NCBI GenBank assembly: GCA_013397115.1
Contig: VWZW01005504.1
Span: 1,603,263 to 1,667,262, forward strand
Reading direction: 5' to 3'
Origin: Edolisoma coerulescens
Taxonomy: Eukaryota; Chordata; Aves; Passeriformes; Campephagidae
DNA length: 64,000 nt
The translations under genes were made by a program, and so were the position numbers. This document shows positions 46,076 through 57,650 of this stretch, piece after piece. Position 1 is the first letter of the stretch, and each line of letters opens with the position of its first letter. The notes beneath the pieces were generated by a model. The model did no database searches, had not been told where the DNA came from, and was given only the letters and a program-made list of their open reading frames with translations.

Positions 46076-49000
46076 TGTCTGCATGTTTCAGAAAACAGTA
46101 AACCAGCACCAGTCTCAGTAAAAGTGTTTGCAGGATGCGGAGGAGACGAGGTTCTTCTCATACGTTGCTGTTAGGACTTCTGCATTGTCCTGGGAGGCAC
46201 AGACCCTGAGGTCCTGGCACACCTCTTCAGAACTGTTTGTGATTCTGCAAAGTACAGTGTTTAGAACCATGCTGTGTCCATGCACAGAAGCCTGTAGGGA
46301 TCAGACATTGGAAAGAAAGGGGAAGACTTCATCGCATCAACTCAAATAGTGGTTCCTACTGCTCTTACTCGTAACTGTTCTTCAGAGCCTCATGCTTTCG
46401 CTGCTTGCACAATTAGTTACAGTTGCGTCAAATTGGGTTTGCTAAACCAACTTCTTGGAAATCAGGCTCACAGGTGTGTGTGTCTGATGTGCACCCTAAT
46501 ATTTGGCTGGGTTGTACCAGTTTTAGGAGTTCAGGAGTGTTCCCCAGGTCCCTCATCACAGTATGCCACTGATTTTGCCTGGTGTCTTCCACCTGCCTTG
46601 GGTTGCTGGCCCACACAGCCTCATAACAGCTCTCAAGCTAGGCAGACTTGTGGTTGCCAGATGTGCTGGGCTGCTTGTGGTTTCTGCCCATACAAAGTTT
46701 CTCTATGGGGAAGAAATCCAAATCTACCAAATATTTGCCAGGTCTTTCCAGATCTGAAGCAACCCAGTCAGAGCAGTATTATAAGCCTGTCCCCGGATAT
46801 CTGTAAGTCTGCATACTTTTATTTGCATTCAGAGAGCGTCTCCACAGAGCATGCATGGCCAACCTGACCCATCCTAGAAATGTGTATTTCTATCTAGGAA
46901 AAACTATATCCCAAGGAAAGCTACCCACCCCAGCCTTACTACTGTCCTTGGGATGCCCTCTGGGAAGTAATTTGCAGCTGACCTTATGGTGCATGCACTA
47001 AAATGAAACTTTTCTGGCCTGATAAGGGTGCTGATGTGCTGTATACTTCATTGTATTATCACACTAGTGCACCAGCAACGTGAAAAAATCACTTTCTAGT
47101 GTATTCTCATCCTAGAAGTGCTAGCAAATAATAATCGACTATATTGAAATATTAGTTGATGCTGCTGAGTTAGATGGATCCTCTGTTGATACTGAGGAAT
47201 GATGCACTGAATGAGTTCTGAGGTATTGTTCTGAGGCCTTGAGCTCTTGTTCTTTTGTAGTGTCTTAGGGACAAACAACTCAGGGTGTTGTTACTGTTGC
47301 AGTTCTTAATTGTTGCAGAAAATATTGGTCATACTCATTGGAAGGTCAGCAAAATAATAGAACAACAGAATCTCTGTGGGTCATTGAAACAGTTTCATTG
47401 TGGTCTTTTGGAGTGCAGGATGATTACTTCATTACTGACATCTTTAAAACATTGGGTCTTTTGAATTTGTGGAGGGGAGCAAAAGAAATGGATGTAACAG
47501 CTAGCAGGTGGTTCTGTTTCATTGGGCAAATCAAGAGCCTGAAAGCTTAAACTTGTACAGCAGTGAGAACTGGGTCTGGATTCTCCTAGATCAGGCTTAC
47601 CAGTGAGTAGTGGTAGTGATGGATTCAGTTTTCACTGCTTCTCTATTTTTTAGAATAATGTGGCCCACATGGTGCCCAAAACTCAAAAAGCTCCTAGCAA
47701 GAAGCTTATTTGAAATACATGCAAACATGAATTGTTCTCCTGATAGATGGTTGGTTGCTTCAATTTGGGCTTGGTACCCAATACTTAGAAACTCCATTGT
47801 AGCCTTAGTGTGGCAGAGAGCTTACTTTGGTGTATGGTGGCTTTTCAAAATCTAATGAAAGCACCTATCCTGCTCCCTAATTCAACATTGCTCTTCACTG
47901 GGTGATCTGCATGTAGTTTTATTAATTGCATGCTGCCATGGAAGCATGCTAATGTCTTGGGGTTTTTGGCATCTCCACTGTTGGTTTGTTTGGCAGAATT
48001 TGATAGAAAATCAGCAGAAAGTATGACAGTCATGCTTGTTCACATTTGCTTCTTGTCTGTTTGGTGCCATGGATGCAAACTGGGGTGGCTACTGGGACGT
48101 GGACTTTGTGGCTAGAAGGACTTGGAGGAATAAGGGAGGAATCTAGCACAAATGGTTTGTCACTGAAGTATTTAATGAAAAAGCCAGTCTATGAAATATG
48201 GAATATCTTCTGTCTTAAGCCTCTTCACTTTTAAAGACACATTCTCAAAGCTTTTAAGCTCCAAATATTAATGCACCTTCAAAACTGTATTTATTATTAA
48301 GAAAATAATAGTGGCGGTCAGAATTCCAGGAGGGTTCCTTTAAAATAGTAATGACTGTCAGATGATGCATTATCTGGCAGTTAATGGAGTAGCAGGGGGC
48401 CTAGTACTAGAATCTTAAATGCCAAGAAATGAAAAAGCCGAATGTTGTCATAAATACTCTGCATGCTGGTAAAAGATGAAGGTGAAACTGGAGAGCCAAG
48501 CTTTGCCTTTGTACTCAGGATCTCCTTTTTCACGGAGAGACTAGAGTTAGTGGTGGGATGTGAAGGGTAAGGTAATGTTCCATCTAAAGAAATATGACAG
48601 ATACTAAACTTAAATAATTCTGAGTAATCGAGAAATTACAAGATTTATTTTAATTCTTTGTTTCTTTTTGTCTACCTTTTAAATTTTTAATGTGCTCCTG
48701 CTCCAGTGTTCGTAAAACAACTTAGGATCTAAAGATGCAGAACAGTAATGAAGAAGAAGATAACCACTTCTAATAATCAGATTTATAATTTACAGTTATC
48801 TTCATTTAATGCAATATAAACAGTAAAAAAAAACCAAAACCATTTGTGGGGAGGAAGAGAGGGAAGAAAGCTCTCACCTGAAGCTAAAGCTGAGAATGCA
48901 TGCTGAGGGCTTTTGGCTTTTTGCTTTAATGCTGTTTTTATTTTAAAAAAAGAAAAAAAAGAAAGAAAAGAAAAAAAAAAGAGCTAAAGCAAACTTTTTA

Positions 49001-51946
49001 TATCGCTGCAGTACAGACTGGCTGTTATATGAATCATCACAAAAGTGTTAATCGTCAAAATCTGAGGCTTTATGGTGAGTCCAAAGGTAGCATGCTCTGA
49101 GTAGCAGGTAGTGGCTGGAGCAGCCCTGTTTATGTCATTGAGACTGCACAAATGAGGAGGGGCTGCAGAACCGAGCTCTGCCTTGAAACCCAGCTCTAAT
49201 GTGCTGTTGGTCTGTCTTGGGGAAGGTGGGAGGGAAAGGCACTCAGCAGCATGCCTCCCAGAGCAGAAGGTCACTGTTTCACCTTTCTGCTTCACAGGAT
49301 GAGTTTTGCCCATGTGGTCAGTCTGGACCTTGCTGAGCAGTTATCCTCCTGCTGGGATGTGTGTCTGGCTGGGGTAGATGTTTAGTCCAAGGAGCGTTGA
49401 GGTCACTTATATGTCTCAGCACCAGCTGTGCTCTACTCATGTGTCAGGGAAGAAATCTGCCCTTCAGGGTTTCACTGCTGTGATGCCATTCTGTGCTGCT
49501 GCCAATGTGGAGTTATCCCTTGAAGACATAAGAATATTTGTCCCTCAGTATTTGTCTGAAAAGCACCGATACTTCCTTTCCTGTTTAGATTTGTGTCAAT
49601 GAAAAGGAACGCCTGTGAGCTAAGCTGCTGTAAACCCAGTGTGAAGGAGATGTAAATAATACAAGCCCTCATGTTAAAATTATCTGGTTTTTTCCACCCT
49701 CTGTTTTGCTGGTCTGTAGGTAAGATTTCCTAGTGGATGAGGTGATTGATAGATCTGGTTGATCTTTCACTGAGTAATCCAGAATGGGGGACAGCAGTGC
49801 ATCAGTTCTACACAAAGCTGAAAGAGAATGAAGTTCATGCATTTTTCAGCCTGGTGTAAATACTGCCTAGTAAATATCAGTGGTCCTGAGCCCCACAGAC
49901 TTTGGCATCAGCAGGAGCCTGCTCTGGCTTTCTTCTGAGTGCAGTTTTTAAGCTGTCTCCAGGGAGTTGTTTACTCTTGGCAAGTAAAGTGACTGAAAAT
50001 CCAATAAGTGATCTTTATGAGCATCATTTAAATTCTCTGTATTGTATTTGAATACTAATCCCTGGCCAGGCCTGTGCTGTTCTTTCTACTTCCTAGTCCT
50101 CAGCCAAGTGCGTACATAGTTTCATGTTACTCTGCCAGCTTTCAACTCCTTTGCTGGGAGGCTGAAAGCTGAAGTGATGAAGACCGCAATCACAGCCATT
50201 TAGCTGCTGCTCTGCTGGAAGAGGTCAGTGTAACAACAGGGTCAGAACATCATGTTCATTCTCCTTACTGCAGAAATAAGTGACCTCCTCGTAGAGCCCT
50301 CGTGTGCACACATAGAATTAAGTTTTGATGATTTAGTCAAGGATAATCTGAAGTGAGGAGAGAGAAGATGGAGTTTCAGACCAGTCATAGTTCACCATCT
50401 CAGGCCAGTAGGGCTGCCAATTAAGAGAGCTACCTTTATTTATATTTCAACAGTCTTGTGAATGAAATATGAGTATTTACTCTAAGGATAAGCTTAAAAT
50501 ATCCTTGAAGGGTTAGGCTTATGATGCATTCATTTGTAGGTAAAGCAGTGCTGGGTTTAGGGTTTCTTTTGGTCTTGGTGATGTGTGGTTCAGCTAAAAC
50601 AGAAACATTGTGCTGTTTCCTATGGGTCTTTACTACTTGGTAAAGTACCATCTAATTATCCTTGTACTTTATTAATTTCATGCTTTTCTTTTGATGCTGC
50701 TTCATAAGGTAGCTAATGTTGGATTCCACTCCATTGCCATGGAAAAGTAGTATCCAACCAGACAAAAGAAACACAGAAAGAATCTCTTAGACCTGGGATT
50801 TAATCTGCTGTTTTGCTGTTGTTTTGTACAAGTGTATCTTGAATATGTGAAAAAAACATACCCTCGTTTATACATTCACAGACATCCTCAAATCCTTCCC
50901 AATCTATGACCCTTTTTCTGAAATGCCATTTCTAGCCTTAATTGTAGTATTTAAGAGAGCCAGACTCTTTGAGACATTGCTCCAGCTTGTTAGGGTTTCT
51001 GCTTAAAGCCCCTCGCTAGATAAGGGTTCATTTCAGCTTGCTGCAGTGTTTCAGCCTTGCACTGCAGCTGAAGCTCAAGAACCAGTTGCAGTGGGGAAAG
51101 GTTTCCTCCCTTTTTGTCATTCTGGGGTTTGGTTCATTATGGAGTGCCGTAAGAACATGAACTTTCAGGAAATTCTTTTTCTTTCTGAGGGAGAGATTCT
51201 GGAAATTAGTACTCAACCAGGTACTGTCTATTTAATTATTTCAATTGTGTAGATTTTAATCATGCAGGATGTGACTGCAGTGGAAGAGAGTGTCATTTTT
51301 GGAGAACCATTCTAGAGATCGAAAGGAGAAACATACTTCTTTTCACAAAACCTCTTTTTAGAAAAGAAACACTTTCCTGTTACCAAATGCGAACAACTTA
51401 GGTACCACCATCTGCTCTCAGTGTAGCAGATCCCATATTAAGGAATGCCTGTATGGCCATTCAATCAAATAAGAAATTAGTCATATATTTAGTGTAATTG
51501 AACATTTGTGGTAATGAGTATTGCTGATAATTCATACTGACAGTAAGCTCTGAAAATATCAACCTGAATATTTTCTGACAAAACTTTCCATGTGGCAAAA
51601 CATATATTTGCCTGTAGTCATTTAAAAATTGATGTGGTGTCCTTGTGTGGTTTCCTGAAGCATAGTGCTGATTTATGAGCCAGTCATCTAAAGAAAAAAT
51701 AAATGCATCTCTTGTGAAATGAGTGTTGAATACCTTCCATATACTTATATTTCTTTATATATATATTTTTAGTGCTTGTTGAACCTCCAAGGATGTCTTT
51801 GAATCCTTTCATAATTTTTTTTCTTAATCTAAAAGAATAGAGAATACAGCTGGTTTCCATGCATCCCTCACTTTTCTCCTTTCAAGTGGCTTTTAGACTT
51901 TAATTTTCAAGGTAATTCCATATATAGGTGACCTCGAGGTAACCTA
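46076..51946 (+). other. PHACTR1: PHACTR1 intron, continued
   Basis: No gene or clear repeat. The 172-codon frame at 46349-46867 (+) is the longest gap-free frame outside repeats, but shows no domain and falls within chance expectation. A purine-rich tract lies at 48.95 kb. Confidence 0.6.
48945..48984 (+). repeat. A-rich/GAAA simple repeat
   Basis: About 40 bases of A runs broken by single Gs (AAAGAAAAAAAAGAAAGAAA) form a purine-only low-complexity tract, preceded by TTTTATTTT. Confidence 0.85.
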
Positions 51947-52475
51947 CAGAATCACAGGGTGGTTGGGGTTCGAAGGAGCCTCTGGAGATCATCCTGTCAA
52001 GGCAGGGTCACCTAGAGCAGGTGACACAGGAACACATCTAGGTGGGTTTTGAGTGTCTCCAGAGAGGGAGACTCCATGACCTCTCTGGGCAGCCTGTTCC
52101 AGTGCTCTGCCACCCTCAATGTAAAGTTCTTCCTCATGTTGAGGTGGAACTTCCTGTGTTTCAGTTTATGGCCATTGCTCCTCATCCTGTCGCTGGGCAC
52201 CACTGAAAAGAGTCGGGCACCATCCTCTTGGCACCCACCCTTGAGATATTTATGTGCATTCATGAGATCCCCTCTCAGTCTTCTCTTCTCCAGACTAAAC
52301 AAGCCCAGCTCCCACAGTCTCTCCTCACAAGAGAGATGCTCCAGACCTCTGATTATCTTTGTGACCCTCCACTGGACCTTCTCCAGGAGCTCCTTGCCTT
52401 TCTCATACTGAGGAGCCCAGAACTAGACACAGCACTCCAGATGTGGCCTCACCAGGGATGAGTAGAGATCCATAC
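51947..52475 (-). mobile_element. CR1 LINE 3' fragment
   Basis: The reversed tail ACAGAATCACAGGGTGGTTG on the + strand marks the 3' end, followed by GGTCACCTAGAGCAGGTGAC and CTCTCTGGGCAGCCTGTTCC, and later CCAGACTAAACAAGCCCAGC. The minus strand at 52012-52302 is still open and encodes FSLEKRRLRGDLM and HWNRLPREVMESPSLETLKT, the CR1 ORF2 C-terminus. It appears younger than most copies in this window, judged by eye. Confidence 0.92.
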
Positions 52476-55400
52476 AGGTTGATAGAGGGGAAAGGAGATT
52501 ATACCAACCAACACATAAAACAAAAAAAGCCCAACACCACCAAAAGAAAACTCCAAGAAATAGTGGCCAGCCTGTCAATTCAAATCCTTTCCATGTGGAA
52601 GCTCAAATAAAAAGTATTCAACTGCTGAGAGCTTGCATTTTGCCTGATATCTCAGTTGCTACTAATCAGCTGTGCTTTTTTTATATTTGTGTGTCTTCCT
52701 ATCAGATAGGTTCCCTCTTGCCTAAGAGAACATACTTAAATCTAAACTTTAATCTGTTCCTTTCTTTCTGAAACAATACATTTTGTAATTATTTTATAGA
52801 CTGTTCTGAAACTTTTAGTTTAACCAGTTTGCTTTTCTTTTTTTTTAAACAAAATTTTATTTTTCTGAACAAACCAAGGTGGTTTACTTGCATTTGCTAG
52901 CAAATGCAGCAGGCAGTTGTAATTTCAGTACATTTCCAAACAAGCCAGAGAAACAGCCTTTGAACAAGAGTTAATAGAATGGGCAGGCAGAAAATTTGAG
53001 CTTTTTTCTTTCTTTTTTTTTTCCTTTTTTTTTCTCTGCACAAATCTGGATGTATCACTATGTGCATTTATGTCTTATCTGTCAGACAACACATTTCTAG
53101 ATGCAAAAGTGAAATCAATTCTTTTTTAAATGGACAAATAGGAATAAAGTAGTGTTCCTGATGTCTCAGAGAAAGATTCAGCAATGGAAGCTAAAAAACA
53201 ATACTAGGCTGCTTCTATGGTCAGTGGAGAGCTCACTTTTCCCCAAACGGTCCATTGGACTTCTTCCTGCAGAATCCCAACCTTTGTGCAGAGAAACTCC
53301 TTAATCTTTTGTTGAAGTGGCAGGGATTTCATGCTTTGGAAATGTGTTTGATTAAAGAAGATTGCTTAGACAGTTAAAGCTGTTAAATCTCTTCAGTCAA
53401 CTTGTGTTTTGCAGGCCTTGGGCAACTCTGGATTCATCAGAACAATATGCTTTGCAGTTCAATGTTATCAGTTTCTGGACATTATTTCTTCTCCCTCTAC
53501 CCACCGTCTGAATTCCAGATATTTTGAAAGCTTCTCAGTGATGAAAGTGTCTACTCTTGTGATGTCTTTTTTCATTATGGTGTTATACAAGTATAACACT
53601 CCATCACTGGGCATGAGACATCTGTTATTTTAATTGACATAGAAAGCTCAAAGTTGGCTAGCTTTAAAAATTATTTTTCTGTACTTGCAGGAAATGATCG
53701 TTGAAGTTGGTTTGCCATGCTGCTTCTAAATCTGGGAAAATACTGTTTTGCTCTTTTGCGGCTTGATTAAAATTGAGGAAAATTTTAGAACTGTAAGACC
53801 TTCCAGAACCACATGGGGGAAAAAGTAGAATGGCCAAAATTGGAGGGGGCTGTAATGAAAAGCTTTTGACTTAGAGTGCTGATGAACTGAAAATGCATGC
53901 TGCTTGTACTCTGACCAAAAACTTGTATCTGATTAAGGCTGTTGTTTGAGAGAGGGTGCTGGCTGGGGAAGAGAGCCTTCAGGATTGTGGAAGGAAGGTT
54001 TCAGGAATATGATTGCCTTCTGTGGTCAGACACCATTCACTTCACTTCATGCATGAAGTCCACCTGTTTCCTCACTCCAGCTGGAGCTAGCGCTTGCCCA
54101 GAAAATCATCTAGTAAAAGAATAGGTCCCAACTGGTTTTGCTGCATCAGTTGTCTGGACCGGATAGGGAGGGTACGCATATGTACAGCTAGAAGGGAAAA
54201 ATCCTGTATCATCTTGTATTTAAATTGGATTACCTTACTGTGGAACCACACCTAAAGCCACAGCAAGGGCAACACGAGGATGGTTGCTCTGATATCTAAT
54301 TTCAAAGAGTTGACAGCATCAACAAAGTTTGTGCTTGTGTTCGTCAACAAAGGATCATTATTCAGGACTAGGAAGAGCTTTGAAAGAGATCATTGTGTCC
54401 AGCTCTCTTCTCATGTAGCCTGTCTGATGTTTGACCTATGCATTCTCTGCTTGGTTCAAGAGCATTGAGCTCTTCCATACTTCAGAAGTGCTACTGGCAG
54501 CATTACATTTGATAAAGGTATATGAGTTTTTTTGTTTGTATGCATTTGTTTTGCCAAACATATGTGAATGCATGAATCACACAGGGGGACACTGTTATTG
54601 CTGTACAAACATTGTTTCCCAAACCTGAAACAAACTGTACTTGCAGCTTTTACACATTTTTTTGTACATCCATGTCCTCACTCAAGAGAATTTTGTTGCT
54701 TTTATCCATTGACTCTGTCCCAGTTAAAGCAACTTTAGTCATAAATGTAAGCTTAAAAGCTTGTCTATACTTAAGTAATTCAGTGAACTGGGACCCAGGG
54801 AATGTTCTCGCAACTGTCCCCGCTTCAGTTAATTGTGGCTGCTCTCGCCTGTGAAAGCAACTTGGTTTAAGATTTCGGCAGCTGAATTTCAACCATCATA
54901 GCAATTTCTCTTGCACAAGTACAAGTTAGAACAGTAACCATGCAATGGAAATCTTGAAAATCAGCTCTTCAGGCATTCAGCATTTAATTTGCTTGCTAAA
55001 CTGTCACTTCCCTATGTTTTACAATATCCATTCAACCATAATTTTTGCTTCTGGGTATTCTTTGTTGTAGCAATGTGCTGTTGAATGTATACTGTAACTT
55101 TTTTGTTATTACTTAAGGGCTGGGTTTTCAAATTCATGGTTTTCAATGGTAGGCATGAGCCTAACAAACAAAACTTCTATTCACTTAAGTAGTATCAGCT
55201 AGGTCTATGATTAGTGCTTTAGAAAATCCTGAAAAGAAGCTGTAATAGGAACTATTTCTCAGTATGTCAGAGTTGTAAGGTTAGAGGATTTTAAAAGAAT
55301 TTCCAATTAAGTCTTTATAAAAGTAGTATTTTTATTCATGTGCATTTGGACTTGTATAATTGGCAAAGTTGACTTGATGTTGCTTAGAAAATATGCTGCA

Positions 55401-55914
55401 GACATGCTGTTCAGAATAGAAGTAATTCATCAGCCTGGCTCCTTTTCATGTGCTCCCAGTGCTTCTAAAAACTGTCTCTGTGGGCATCGTTCTTTGCTCC
55501 ACCCTGACAAGGTGCCTCCTGAAGACAGGTCACTTGTCTGAGTGAACTTTAAGGTTGTTCTGGTCTCTGTATACATTCCCTGGCCTGCAAAGTTATTTAA
55601 CTTAAAAACTTGTAGAGAAAAATATTGTACTATAAACTTTATTAACAATTTTTAATAATCATTAACAAGCCAGACATTACTCAGGTTTTGACTTCAGGAA
55701 GCTGAAGACAAAGAGGTTTTGTTATTTTGTCTTCCTGTGTGGCTCAGCATTGAGAATTTAACTGGTAGGGACGCTTCGGTACTTAAAAGATTATGTGGTG
55801 CTTTTTGTGGCCATCATGGCGTGGAGACTGAGCAGAAGACCAAAGATTGTGCTTGAGGGGCCTCCTACAATGCTCTGTATGAGGAAGGGATACAGGTGAT
55901 TCTCGCTCTCTTCT
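52476..55914 (+). other. PHACTR1: PHACTR1 intron, continued
   Basis: AT-rich, with the T-rich tract at 53.0 kb and a 20-base hairpin at 53580-53599. Nothing coding is recognised. Confidence 0.6.
53001..53037 (+). repeat. T-rich low-complexity tract
   Basis: The tract is CTTTTTTCTTTCTTTTTTTT then TTCC and more T, followed by CTCTGCACAAATC. Although acceptor-like, it is not followed by a convincing AG and exon. Confidence 0.85.
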
Positions 55915-56312
55915 CCACTCTCATCAGACTGCACCTGGAGTACCATGTTCAACTCTGGGATCCCCAGCATAATAAGGACGTGGACCTGTTGGATTGAATC
56001 CAACCGAAAGGGATCCTTCAGAATGGCTGGAGAGGGACATTGTTACATTTACAAGGGTATGTAGTGATAAGACATGGGGGAATATCTTTAAACTGTCAGA
56101 GAGTGGGTTTAGATGGAAGGGGTTCTTCATTATGCGGCTGGTGAGGCACTGGAACAGAGAAGCTGTGGATGCCCCATCCCTGGAAGTGTTCAAGGCCAGG
56201 CTGGATGAGACTTTTAGCAACCTGGTCTAGTGGAAATTGTCCCTGCAGTGAAGGGGGCTTGGAACTGCATGGTCTTTAAGGTCCATTACAACACAAATCA
56301 TTCTTAAAAAGA
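55915..56312 (+). mobile_element. CR1 LINE 3' fragment
   Basis: CTGCACCTGGAGTACCATGT then CAACTCTGGGATCCCCAGC (the LEYHVQLWDPQ segment of ORF2) opens the fragment. It continues with GTGATAAGACATGGGGGAAT, GAGGCACTGGAACAGAGAAG, CCCTGGAAGTGTTCAAGGCC and the tail GGTCTTTAAGGTCCATTACA. A deletion removes much of the middle between the LEYC and TRGNG-equivalent regions. Confidence 0.9.
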
Positions 56313-57499
56313 AAAGAAAAGGATAAGAGAGATCTACTCCCTTCACTCTTGGCAAAGTTCCCTAAACTCAGTTAGCCCAGTTACTGCCAGTGATGAGAGT
56401 AATGGCTTCTGACTATCCACAATATATGTATATATATCCACACAATATTGCAATATTCTGCAATTTTAGAGCTATTGAAGTAGTCCTGTGAAGTAAGTAG
56501 TTCTCTGTTAATGATATGGGAACTGTCAGTTTGATAATTGTGGCTATATTTTCCTCTCTCCTCCTTCCACACCTCTCTCTTTTTCTTTCTCTGGACCCAT
56601 CTCTTCATTCTTACACATGCCAACAGGTATGTCCTGACCCTTGCCAATATTTGAGAGGGATAATATCCTGCCAAGTCTCTTTTTTGGTTATAAAGCCAAA
56701 CACTGTCTGATTGCATGTTTTTCATTGCTTGCACATGCAAATGTTAGCCTTGCGTAGTGGTCCAGATTGCACTTAAATTTTTCTTTTAACACCATACTGA
56801 AAACAACCGTGAGAGGACTATGGGAAATTTTTGAAAGTTCTCCCTGTTTAATAAGGTTAATAACTTAAAAATAGGAACCATTAGCTCTCCAGCCCCCAAA
56901 TATGACTATCACTATTTAGATTTGAGCAGCAAGACAAAGGAAATACTTGGGGTTACTGTGTTCTTATGACAATCTTTAGCTAGCTTAAATTTATCCAGTT
57001 TATCCCTGGAAAGGAGAAACTGTCCATTGAAATCAGTGCTTCTTCATTTTTGTCTAGGGGAAGACCACAGGACAAAGGCAGACACATCCTCCATCTACTG
57101 AAAGTCTCATCTTGCTACCTTGTTTTGAAATACATCACAAAATATGCCCAACAGGATTGAAATACAGTCTGTAGTGCCAGCTACCAAACCAAACCAAACC
57201 AAGTGGTTCCTCAGTGTTTCATTTAAGTATTTGTGTGGGTTTTTTTGAAATTCAAGAAATCCTGAGTCAAACCACGAGACTGTAGAAGCTGAAAATCATG
57301 ATTTGGCAGGGAATGTCTAACTGGGGAGTGACACTGGCCATTTGTCAGGAACTGGAAGACTCCTCCTGAGCTGCTGACGGCAGTTACTGATACCTCTGAC
57401 AATTAAGTACTGTTCCTGCAGACTGTGTAGTGCATTTGCATGTTGTATTCTCGAGGCATTGTATGCAGGGGACAATGGTGTACTTCAGTGCACTACGTA
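56313..57499 (+). other. PHACTR1: PHACTR1 intron, continued
   Basis: Contains short TATATA-type tracts near 56.43 kb and the ACCAA repeat at 57.18 kb. No gene is recognised. Confidence 0.6.
57183..57202 (+). repeat. (ACCAA)4 microsatellite
   Basis: Four perfect 5-base units, ACCAAACCAAACCAAACCAA, are followed by GTGG. Confidence 0.9.
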
Positions 57500-57650
57500 A
57501 GTTATTCTCGGAGAAGAGTTGAGGTGGGAGGGGCCCTCTGGAGATCATCTCACCTTGTTCAAAGGAGAGTCAACTACAGCAGGTTGCTCAGGGCTGTGTC
57601 GAGTTGGGGTTTGAACATCTCTGTGGATAGCGACTCCACAGCCTCTCGTG
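57500..57650 (-). mobile_element. CR1 LINE 3' fragment
   Basis: GGGGCCCTCTGGAGATCATC, AGGTTGCTCAGGGCTGTGTC, and TTGAACATCTCTGTGGATAG then CGACTCCACAGCCTCTCG are the reversed last ~150 bases of CR1. The 3' end is degraded (ATTCTCGGAGAAGAG in place of the usual ATAGAATC repeat). Confidence 0.85.

Noticed and set aside
46349..46867. A 172-codon + strand open frame next to a CR1
   Set aside because: About one frame of this length is expected by chance among six frames of 64 kb. The translation is rich in Cys and Pro without any recognisable motif, and there is no promoter or splice context.
57183..57202. Interstitial telomere-like repeat
   Set aside because: The unit is ACCAA, not the vertebrate CCCTAA, so it is an ordinary microsatellite.
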